Shown: positions 9,540 to 17,265 of the stretch, piece by piece
How positions within the stretch are numbered: the stretch's first letter is position 1
Layout: each line of letters opens with the position of its first letter
DNA from: Coleofasciculaceae cyanobacterium SM2_1_6
GTDB lineage: Bacteria > Cyanobacteriota > Cyanobacteriia > Cyanobacteriales > JAAUUE01
Direction of reading: 5' to 3'
Assembly: GCA_012031635.1 (NCBI GenBank)
Contig: JAAUUE010000007.1
Location: 1 to 33,377 of the forward strand
Length of the DNA: 33,377 nucleotides
Notes under the pieces: generated by a model
What the model was told of the DNA's origin: nothing
Databases searched by the model: none
Seen by the model: only the letters and a program-made list of their open reading frames with translations
Made by a program: the position numbers and the translations under genes

Positions 9540-9927
9540 CACTAATATATTTATTTCTCGTAAATATGCCCAACTGCCTGAGAAATTTTATATGTCTGTA
9601 GTTGTGCTTCAGGAGCTTGTTGCTGGAGCGCAGGATGAGGCAGAACTTAAGGGTTTGTTGGTTGCTCGTCGGGGATATGAAAAAGCTGAGAGGTTACTTG
9701 TCCCCACTTCTGAAGATTGGTGGCTTGTTGGTAAGGTTATTTATGCACTACAAAAGGGTTTAAAGTCACAAAGAGGGGGACTAACCCCGAAAATGTCTGC
9801 TGATCAGAAATACAGAATCACTCATGATGTGTTAATCGCCCGGACAGCAAAGCGAGTAGGGGTGATACTAGTGACAGATAACATCAGAGACTTTGAGACT
9901 ATTCAACGTTTTGTAATGTTCGTTTGA
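9520..9927 (+). CDS. PIN-domain (VapC-like) toxin
   Basis: ITFDTNIFI, LQELVAG, THDVLIARTAKRVGVILVTDNIRDF; acidic residues of a PIN fold in order. Confidence 0.85.
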   Translation: MPKITFDTNIFISRKYAQLPEKFYMSVVVLQELVAGAQDEAELKGLLVARRGYEKAERLLVPTSEDWWLVGKVIYALQKGLKSQRGGLTPKMSADQKYRITHDVLIARTAKRVGVILVTDNIRDFETIQRFVMFV

Positions 9928-9979
9928 TAGCTGGAGATGAATATTTTGGGCTGTAGTTTAGAAAGCGATCCATAGCTCT

Positions 9980-10074
9980 TATAGTCGTTGCCATAAAAGT
10001 TAGGACGAATTCGGCTTCTACTTCGCTCAGCCAACGTATCTGGTCTTGTCCTAATTGATCTGTCTAGCACTATA
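9980..10074. mobile_element. MITE family A, copy 2 (95 bp)
   Basis: tatagtcgttgccataaaagttaggacgaattcggct...cttcgctcagccaacgtatctggtcttgtcctaattgatctgtctagcactata; nearly identical to 6125-6243 apart from an internal segment. Confidence 0.85.
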
Positions 10075-10095
10075 CAATTTAATTTAGATACTTCA

Positions 10096-10461
10096 TCAAG
10101 CATTTTCTCGTAACACAGGTTCATAGCCAGCATCGGCGGGAGCCACCACGGAAATAAAAGTTAATGGTTCATCCCCAATATTACGGACTCCATGGACACA
10201 ACCCTTAGGGGCAACGACTACATCCCCCGCCGAAATTAGTTTTACCGTTCCTGCCATGTCTAAATAATATTCTCCTTGCCCAGTTAAGATTGTCCAAGTA
10301 TCTTGCCCTTGGGGATGAATATGGGCAGGAATTTCTTGCCCCGGTTTGATATACCAAGCAACGATCGCTGCGTGGGTAGATTCAGTGATTACAGAGCGGA
10401 TTGGCTCCCCATCTGTGGGCTGAAAAAATTGGGAACTGGGAAAGATTCTGGGGATATTCAT
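10096..10461 (-). CDS. Small cupin-domain protein
   Basis: PGQEIPAHIHPQGQDTWTILTGQGEYYLD...GDVVVAPKGCVHGVRNIGDEPL. Confidence 0.9.
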   Translation of the reverse strand: MNIPRIFPSSQFFQPTDGEPIRSVITESTHAAIVAWYIKPGQEIPAHIHPQGQDTWTILTGQGEYYLDMAGTVKLISAGDVVVAPKGCVHGVRNIGDEPLTFISVVAPADAGYEPVLRENA

Positions 10462-10497
10462 AAGGCTCGAAGATAGAGAATTTAAGGAAAGATAAAC

Positions 10498-11754
10498 TTA
10501 TGGTTCGATTACTTTGTTCGGGGTCGATCGCTTAAGTAGCAAACTTGCTACAACAATACCAATAATCGCCAGTACTGCCATGGGATAAAAAACGTAGGTG
10601 TAATTGCCAAATAAATCCCGAATTTGTCCCGTAACCAGAGTACCGATCAAAGCCCCCACCCCGTAGGCTGTAAACACAATCCCATAATTTTGAGCATACT
10701 GATTGGGGTTGAAAAATTGCAAAGTAATCGTTGGAGCCATGGCTAGCCAGCCGCCAAGATTGAACCAATACAGACAAAAGGCAATGAGGTAGGTGGCGAC
10801 CTGTCCCTTTTGAGCGCCAATCATCATAATTGAGGCAATCAAGATCAAGGTGTAGGAAGCGATCGCTACGTAGTGGGGTTTGAAGCGATCGCACAGCCAG
10901 CCAAATAGAGGACGACTCAGACCATTGAACAGGGCAAATAGAGACACACTGCTAGCAGCTAAGGTCGGATTAATTTCAATCACTTCTTGACCCACAGAAC
11001 TAGAAATCCCGATGGCACTCAAGCCCACCAGACTCGCGATCGCGTAGCAAATCCACAATCCATAAAAAGCCCGATTTTTTAAGATTTGGGGGGGATAATT
11101 AAGAGCTTGAGCAGAGGCGGCCCTGGGGGAAGTTTGCCGGGGCTGCCAGTCCTTTGGGGGTGGTTTGAGCAGGGGGGCGATCGTCAGGACAATGATCATA
11201 AAAGCTATACCCAAAATCCGCAAGGTGGGCTGAATCCCATAGGCGGCAATTAATTGATTGGCGAGGGGAGCAGTGAGTAAGGGAGAAAGCCCAAAACCGA
11301 TAATTGTCAAACCTACCGCCAAGCCACGCTTGTCGGGGAACCACCTCGCCACCACCGCCATCGGCACACCGTAGGCGATCCCCACCCCTGTCCCCGTTAA
11401 TACGCCATAGGTGAGGATCATCATCTCAACGTTACTTGCCAAGCTAGAGAGAATGTATCCCAAGCCAACGATAATGCCGCCAAGGGCAGCGACCGGGCGC
11501 AGACCAAGACGGGGAATATAAAAACCGGCGATCGGCATCAGGAGAGCATAAAAAACTAGGGATACAGTGTAGGGTAATAGGCTTTGAGTGGCGGTAATGC
11601 CCAACTCCTCTTCCAGTGGTTTTCTAAACACGCTCCAAGTATAGAGATTTCCCAAACAGAGTAAAATCATCATCCCTAAGGGAATCAGCAGCCAGCGCCC
11701 TGTTTCGGCGGGTATTCCCAATACAGTTACATTTGAAGGATTGTCGTCAAGCAT
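10498..11754 (-). CDS. MFS transporter, oxalate/formate antiporter (OFA)-like
   Basis: Twelve-TM type; NLYTWSVFRKPLEEELGITATQSLLPYTVSLVFYALLMPIAGF is typical of OFA members. Confidence 0.85.
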   Translation of the reverse strand: MLDDNPSNVTVLGIPAETGRWLLIPLGMMILLCLGNLYTWSVFRKPLEEELGITATQSLLPYTVSLVFYALLMPIAGFYIPRLGLRPVAALGGIIVGLGYILSSLASNVEMMILTYGVLTGTGVGIAYGVPMAVVARWFPDKRGLAVGLTIIGFGLSPLLTAPLANQLIAAYGIQPTLRILGIAFMIIVLTIAPLLKPPPKDWQPRQTSPRAASAQALNYPPQILKNRAFYGLWICYAIASLVGLSAIGISSSVGQEVIEINPTLAASSVSLFALFNGLSRPLFGWLCDRFKPHYVAIASYTLILIASIMMIGAQKGQVATYLIAFCLYWFNLGGWLAMAPTITLQFFNPNQYAQNYGIVFTAYGVGALIGTLVTGQIRDLFGNYTYVFYPMAVLAIIGIVVASLLLKRSTPNKVIEP

Positions 11755-11895
11755 AAATTGTCAGGCAAAGGTTTACTGGTTCCGCACCATGGAAAAATAT
11801 CTAAAACTCTTTTGGTCTGTGGATTTCGACAATTTAACATTAAAATAACTAAGATATTTGTCAAGAGGAAATTTTAGTCAAATAATTCGATCAGG

Positions 11896-12119
11896 CGGAA
11901 CCAGCACCATCTACAGAAAACCTCGTTTCCTGTGCAAGGAATGCGGACGGCAGTTTTTGGAGCATCCCTCCCGACAACCCATTGACCAAGATACTATTAC
12001 CTTAGATTGATAAAGTGCTTTTGGAACATCTAACCTTGACGGCGATCGCTCGGATAACAAGAGTTTCTGGATGCGGCTCACTACAGGGTCTTGCTTCGAG
12101 TCTGATTACTATTCAATGA
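11896..12119 (+). pseudogene. IS1-family transposase fragment
   Basis: TIYRKPRFLCKECGRQFLEHPSRQPIDQDTITLD* and, in another frame, DKVLLEHLTLTAIARITRVSGCGSLQG. Confidence 0.75.
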
Positions 12120-12189
12120 CTACCTAAATTTGCAAATCCTTGTAGATAACTATAGAATCGAAGAGAAAAAATTTAGAAAAAATAGATTT

Positions 12190-12795
12190 ATGGCTCGATC
12201 GCACCCCTATCAACCCCTACCCCTGCGAGTATTCCATGGTGTCAATGGCTTAGTTGCCCTAGGGGCGATCGTCACTGGTTTTTTGGTACATAACAGTTTT
12301 GATGGCAGATTTGGGAAACTGCCCCTATCCAGAGTCAATAATATTATCGATCTGCATGGGACTTTGGGCTTAACTTTGATGTTTGTGTTTCCGGTGTTTG
12401 CTCTCTACAGTTTCCATGCCGGGCAAAAACGCCTAGTCCAAGCAGATTCCCTCAACAAATTATCGCAGCTTGGTAAACCCATCTGGTGGTATAGCCTCCA
12501 CCGCATTGTCAATACTCTATTTCTAGTTGCCACAAGTTGCGCTCTTCTTTCTGGCAGAATGATGCAGGAATCATGGCTACCCTTGGGAGAATTGGATCAG
12601 GTTTGGTACTCGGCTCACCTCGCAGCTTGGGCAGTAATAACCTTAACTATTCCCATTCATTTATCTATGATTATCAAAGTCGGCGGTGTGCCTCTGCTCT
12701 TGTCGATCGCCAGTTTCTCTAATCGTCCGGGAGACCAGTGGCAGGACTGGGGGAGAAAGTTTGCTTCAATGCTCGATCGACGCTCCCGCCCTTAA
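12190..12795 (+). CDS. DUF4079 / cytochrome b561-like membrane protein
   Basis: Multiple TM helices with conserved-looking histidines (DLHGTLGL, SLHRIVNT, YSAHLAAW); ATG at 12190 preferred over 12130. Confidence 0.65.
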   Translation: MARSHPYQPLPLRVFHGVNGLVALGAIVTGFLVHNSFDGRFGKLPLSRVNNIIDLHGTLGLTLMFVFPVFALYSFHAGQKRLVQADSLNKLSQLGKPIWWYSLHRIVNTLFLVATSCALLSGRMMQESWLPLGELDQVWYSAHLAAWAVITLTIPIHLSMIIKVGGVPLLLSIASFSNRPGDQWQDWGRKFASMLDRRSRP

Positions 12796-12844
12796 ATCTT
12801 GAAAATACTTAGAATCTCCTAACAATCCCCTAAAATCTTAGCTA

Positions 12845-12952
12845 ATGGCAAAAAAATCAAACCCACTATTACTAAGTGCCGAAATTTTGGTTCTAGCCCT
12901 AATCGCTGCGGCTTTCCTCGCTCCACTTTTTGTCTCTGCAACCCAAAACTAG
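12845..12952 (+). CDS. 35-aa single-TM microprotein (not in ORF track)
   Basis: MAKKSNPLLLSAEILVLALIAAAFLAPLFVSATQN*; basic N-terminus followed by one hydrophobic helix. Confidence 0.45.
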   Translation: MAKKSNPLLLSAEILVLALIAAAFLAPLFVSATQN

Positions 12953-13080
12953 GGTATCGTAACCAAAACTATAAACTAAGACTAGAGTAGTTCATTAGGC
13001 TAGGTTTAGGAACTCAACTCAACCTAACAAATTCATGAATCGGCGATCGTCCCAACTAAATACTCTAAGTTACAGACTAA

Positions 13081-13176
13081 CTATAGTGATCTTAAATTAT
13101 TTTCTAAACATTAGATGGCCTCTGGTAGCTTGTTCCACCCGCCTGCGGCGGGTGAAATCATTTGGGACTGCTACAC
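13081..13176. mobile_element. MITE family B, copy 1 (96 bp), just 3' of petG
   Basis: CTATAGTGATCTTAAATTAT at left; diverged right TIR; core hairpin CACCCGCC TGC GGCGGGTG at 13136-13154. Confidence 0.7.
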
Positions 13177-13183
13177 AAACTAA

Positions 13184-13297
13184 CTACATATCTAGGGTGT
13201 TGCCCCGTTTGTACTGTTCATAGGCTTTGAAAAATAATCCACCAAGGGTGACAAAAATCAGACCCAAAACGATCCCAGAAAGTAGAGGTTCAACCAC
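13184..13297 (-). CDS. petG: Cytochrome b6-f complex subunit V (PetG)
   Basis: Reverse-strand 37-aa ORF with GTG start: [43 protein letters not shown] upstream; closely matches remembered PetG sequence. Confidence 0.93.
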   Translation of the reverse strand: MVEPLLSGIVLGLIFVTLGGLFFKAYEQYKRGNTLDM

Positions 13298-13443
13298 AAT
13301 AAAACTCCTTATTATTCTTATATACTTATTACCTAATGCTTATTTCATAATATAGCAGTCTCAAGCAATTTCCAGCAATTCCACAGTTCCCAACATCACA
13401 GTTCCCAATATCGCCGCACCAGCAGTTTTTCCACTTTTCAAAT

Positions 13444-14337
13444 CTAATCAAGTAAGGGCAAAATCTGGCGGATTAGTCCGATCGTGACCGCAGGTTGTTC
13501 TAGTTGGGGAGTAAATCCGACATCATCCAGATAGTAAAAGCCCCGAATGGCTTGAGGATTCATAGCTGCCAGCTGTCGCCCCAACTCAGGGCTGGTGAAC
13601 TGAGAACCCCGACCCCAAATCATGGCAGTAGGAGTTGTCAATTTGGGAATGTATGGAGACAAATCAAAGCACAAATCACCACGAACAAAGGAAAGTGCGG
13701 CATACTCTGCATTCTCACGTTGAGCCGATTGCAAGTATGCTTCAACAATTTCTGGGTAAATTCGCTCTGCCTTAGCAAACTGGCGTTGCTCCAAAAAGCT
13801 CCGAATCCCCAAGCTATTGGCAACCCCCGTCCCGTAGAGCAGTTGATTGAGCAAGGGAGCATTCACAGCTTGAGCAAACTGAGCGAAACCACTCTGGCGA
13901 TAGTCTTGTCCAAACTCACTCAAACCAGAGGCTGTAGTGACAATTAAGGACTTGAATAGCTCTGGTCGCTCGATCGCTGCCCGAATTGTGAAGGCTGCTG
14001 TCAATGACGAGGCAATTACCGTTGTCGCCCCAGTACAGGTCTGCTCCATGAACTCGATGATAGTTTCGATATAATCTTCGGCTTGGTAGCTACGAGGGGG
14101 ATGAGCCGATCGCCCCCAGCCAATCAAATCGGGAGCCAAGACTTGATAATCTGCGGCAAAAGCTGGATATACTTTTGACCATTCGTAGGCGGAGGAACCA
14201 CCACCAAAACCGTGCAGAAAGACTAATGTTTCTGTTGAGGTAGGTTCATGCCATGGTTCTCCTTGAGCCGTGTAATAGACCATCTTGCCGAGTTTGGTCA
14301 CGATCGATCGTTCGCCAAAACCACGAGGGATAAACAT
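13444..14337 (-). CDS. Alpha/beta hydrolase
   Basis: LVFLHGFGGGSSAYEW, VLAPDLIGWGRS, VIASSLTAA (nucleophile region). Confidence 0.88.
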   Translation of the reverse strand: MFIPRGFGERSIVTKLGKMVYYTAQGEPWHEPTSTETLVFLHGFGGGSSAYEWSKVYPAFAADYQVLAPDLIGWGRSAHPPRSYQAEDYIETIIEFMEQTCTGATTVIASSLTAAFTIRAAIERPELFKSLIVTTASGLSEFGQDYRQSGFAQFAQAVNAPLLNQLLYGTGVANSLGIRSFLEQRQFAKAERIYPEIVEAYLQSAQRENAEYAALSFVRGDLCFDLSPYIPKLTTPTAMIWGRGSQFTSPELGRQLAAMNPQAIRGFYYLDDVGFTPQLEQPAVTIGLIRQILPLLD

Positions 14338-14563
14338 TTAAATTTTCTCCTGATTCATCCTAACTAAACAATTTATAACTGCTAGGGAATATTGATTCTT
14401 AAGATTAATTTGTACTTTCTTGATTATTACTCTACAAGTTATTAAGCATTGTTACTGCCTTGTTAAGGTCTGTTGCAAATTTACCTAGGGCGGGGCAGAT
14501 TTCGGAGGTAGGCGTGATACCATAGCATGACCTAAGGATAAAAAGAGATAAGGGAGAAAAACT

Positions 14564-15784
14564 TTGGTTCTAAGAGTTGCTGTGGTAGGGTCTGGTCCGG
14601 CTGGTTCTTCGGCGGCGGAAACGTTAGCAAAAGCTGGAATTGAGACCTTTTTGTTTGAGCGCAAATTAGACAACGCCAAACCCTGCGGTGGAGCGATTCC
14701 TATGTGCATGGTGAGTGAGTTTGACCTCCCCCCCCACATTATCGATCGCAAAGTCCGCAACATGAAAATGATCTCCCCTTCCAATGTTGAAGTGGATATT
14801 AATATAACCAAGCCCGATGAATATATTGGTATGTGCCGCCGAGAAGTTCTCGATGGTTTCCTGCGCGATCGCGCTGCCAAGTTTGGGGCAAAATTAATTA
14901 ACGGGACTGTGCATCAGCTAGATATTCCCTCAAAGAATACTGATCCCTACACCCTCCACTACGCCGATCATTCTAGTGGCAGTCTCGAAGGAGAAGCCAA
15001 AACCCTACAGGTAGACGTGGTAATTGGAGCCGATGGAGCTAATTCCCGCATTGCCAAAGCCATTGATGCCGGGGACTATAACTATGCGATCGCCTTCCAA
15101 GAACGCATCCGTCTCCCAGAGGACAAAATGGCTTACTACGAAAACCTTGCCGAAATGTATGTGGGGGATGATGTCTCTACGGACTTCTACGCTTGGGTAT
15201 TCCCCAAATATGACCATGTAGCCGTTGGCACTGGCACCATGAAAGTCCACAAAGCTACCATCAAGCAACTCCAAGCTGGCATCCGCACCCGGGCAGCAAA
15301 AAAACTTGCTGGTGGTGAAATCATCAAAGTCGAAGCGCATCCAATCCCCGAGCATCCCCGTCCTCGGCGGGTTGTGGGTCGGGTTGCCCTCGTGGGTGAT
15401 GCCGCCGGAACCGTGACCAAATCCTCTGGGGAAGGCATCTACTTTGCAGCCAAGTCTGCCCGGATGTGCGCTGAAGCAATTATTGAGTTTTCTAACCAAG
15501 GCACCCGGATTCCTACGGAAGAAGAACTAAAAATTTACATCAAACGCTGGGATCGCAAGTATGGCTTAACCTACAAGGTCTTGGATATTCTGCAAACTGT
15601 CTTCTATCGCTCCAATGCGACCCGGGAAGCCTTTGTGGAAATGTGCTCTGATAAAGATGTGCAAAAACTAACCTTTGATAGCTATCTCTACAAAACTGTG
15701 GTGCCGGCTAATCCCCTGATTCAAATGAAGATCACGGCGAAAACGATCGGTAGCCTCCTCCGGGGTCATGCTCTTGCCCCCTAA
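14564..15784 (+). CDS. chlP: Geranylgeranyl reductase
   Basis: VAVVGSGPAGSSAAETLAKAGIETFLFERK...CGGAIPMCMVSEFDLP...; TTG start preceded by aagggag. Confidence 0.95.
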   Translation: MVLRVAVVGSGPAGSSAAETLAKAGIETFLFERKLDNAKPCGGAIPMCMVSEFDLPPHIIDRKVRNMKMISPSNVEVDINITKPDEYIGMCRREVLDGFLRDRAAKFGAKLINGTVHQLDIPSKNTDPYTLHYADHSSGSLEGEAKTLQVDVVIGADGANSRIAKAIDAGDYNYAIAFQERIRLPEDKMAYYENLAEMYVGDDVSTDFYAWVFPKYDHVAVGTGTMKVHKATIKQLQAGIRTRAAKKLAGGEIIKVEAHPIPEHPRPRRVVGRVALVGDAAGTVTKSSGEGIYFAAKSARMCAEAIIEFSNQGTRIPTEEELKIYIKRWDRKYGLTYKVLDILQTVFYRSNATREAFVEMCSDKDVQKLTFDSYLYKTVVPANPLIQMKITAKTIGSLLRGHALAP

Positions 15785-15825
15785 GATGGTTCTGGACTCA
15801 CCCCAAATTATTGATTAAATGCTAC

Positions 15826-15850
15826 TCCCCCAGTTTTAGGGGGATTTTTT
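15826..15850 (+). terminator. Rho-independent-type terminator downstream of chlP
   Basis: TCCCCC AGTTTTA GGGGGA followed by TTTTTT. Confidence 0.75.
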
Positions 15851-15895
15851 ATTGCGTCTTCTTGGCTATTGAAATTAGCTACTACTTACTAAAAG

Positions 15896-16147
15896 CTACT
15901 TAATTCTTAATTGCCAACATTTCTCTAAAAACTTTCCCAATTTTACCGGGGAGATAGTAACCTGCCGAGTCACACTCCAGACTTGGAGCAGTTGGGTGGG
16001 ATTGGAGATTTGAACCTTGATGGGTTGATAGAGACTGCATTGGCAAGGGATATCTAGCTCCTGGAGTCGTTGGTATACTTGCCATCGGTCTAATCCGAGG
16101 AGATCGATCGAATGCTCTGCCGATAGGGGTAAAGAGGGAGGATTCAT
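15896..16147 (-). CDS. Conserved-looking hypothetical protein (83 aa)
   Basis: ORF MNPPSLPLSAEHSIDLLGLDRWQVYQRLQELDIPCQC...; resembles small cyanobacterial hypothetical proteins. Confidence 0.6.
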   Translation of the reverse strand: MNPPSLPLSAEHSIDLLGLDRWQVYQRLQELDIPCQCSLYQPIKVQISNPTQLLQVWSVTRQVTISPVKLGKFLEKCWQLRIK

Positions 16148-16218
16148 AGTGGCATTAGGCTGTTAGGCTAAATTGTTAGAACAGAAACCTTGGGAATGAA
16201 TAGAAATTAGTATAGCAT

Positions 16219-16320
16219 TATCTCTCAATTTATTGCTAGTTATTCTCAATTAATCTTTAGGTTAATAATAAATTAAGGCGAAAAAACCGTAGATTGAGAG
16301 TCGCTATTCTCAATTAACCT
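16219..16320. promoter_or_regulatory. Cluster of iron-box-like (Fur) motifs upstream of dpsA
   Basis: tctctcaatttatt (16221), ttattctcaattaat (16240), ctattctcaattaacc (16304), plus inverted attgagag (16293). Confidence 0.4.
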
Positions 16321-16450
16321 GTGTTATTGTTTGATAAGTGCTACCTAGAAATTGTTAAGTCAAGTTAATTTGCAAGTCTTTTGTTAGGAGCTTTTCTTGG
16401 ATTTCTTCGTAATTGCTGATGTCTATATAATGAGGGAAAACTAGAAACTT

Positions 16451-17002
16451 ATGTCTATCACCCAGGGTTTAGTCCGTGCTTTCGGTGAAATTGGAAATAA
16501 TCCGGTTTTATTAGAAAAGAGTGTCACCGCACCAATCTGCGAGGGCATGAATGTTTTGTTGGCAAGTTTTCAGGCTTTGCATCTGCAATACCAAAAGCAT
16601 CATTTTGTAGTTGAGGGTTCCGAGTTTTATTCCTTGCACGAATTTTTTGCAGATAGCTCCAAAGATGTCCAAGGCTATGTCCATGATTTGGGGGAACGTC
16701 TCAATGGCTTGGGGGCAGTGCCTGTGGCTAGTTTTAGTAAGTTGGCTGAGTTGTGCTGTTTTACACCAGAAGCAGATGGCATCTATGACTGTCGGCAAAT
16801 GCTAGAACATAATCTGGCAGCCGAAAAAGAAGTCATCCAAGTCCTCCGCCGTCAAGCGGCTCAAGCAGAAAGTCTCGGCGATCGAGCCACTCGCTACCTC
16901 TACGAAAAGTTTCTTCTCGAAACGGAAGACCGGATGTTCCACCTCGACCACTTCCTCGCCCCCGACAGCCTCACCAAGAGTTTTGTTGGTATTAATAACT
17001 AA
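16451..17002 (+). CDS. dpsA: DpsA-type ferritin-like DNA-protection protein
   Basis: [52 protein letters not shown]. Confidence 0.92.
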   Translation: MSITQGLVRAFGEIGNNPVLLEKSVTAPICEGMNVLLASFQALHLQYQKHHFVVEGSEFYSLHEFFADSSKDVQGYVHDLGERLNGLGAVPVASFSKLAELCCFTPEADGIYDCRQMLEHNLAAEKEVIQVLRRQAAQAESLGDRATRYLYEKFLLETEDRMFHLDHFLAPDSLTKSFVGINN

Positions 17003-17031
17003 TCGACATTGCTCAATATTGGACAATATTA

Positions 17032-17216
17032 GAGGATGTCTGAAAAGGGATGATCTGTAGTATTTCGCACTCAGAGATCCCTCCTATAGCCCACCTTCAA
17101 AAGGGGGGAAGCAGATTCAAAGTCCCCTTTTTGTTGGCGTAGCCTTCCCGTAGGGTAGGGGGATTTAGGGGGATCAAAACTTTTGCCACCCACAGTAAGA
17201 CTTTTCAGGCATTCTC
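17032..17216. mobile_element. MITE family C, copy 2 (185 bp), TTA flanks
   Basis: GAGGATGTCTGAAAAG / CTTTTCAGGCATTCTC; TTA at 17029-17031 and 17217-17219; internal hairpin AAAAGGGG...CCCCTTTT. Confidence 0.8.
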
Positions 17217-17265
17217 TTAGCCAAGGCTACTCCTAATCAGCAACGCTAAAGTTATTTGATAAAAA

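Noticed and set aside
13035-13223. 62-aa plus-strand ORF
   Set aside because: Spans a MITE and the antisense of petG; composition not protein-like.
13504-13947. 147-aa plus-strand ORF opposite the alpha/beta hydrolase
   Set aside because: Antisense to a supported gene and without family motifs.
15005-15499. 164-aa minus-strand ORF opposite chlP
   Set aside because: Entirely antisense to a confidently recognised gene and has no recognisable domain; a by-product of codon bias.
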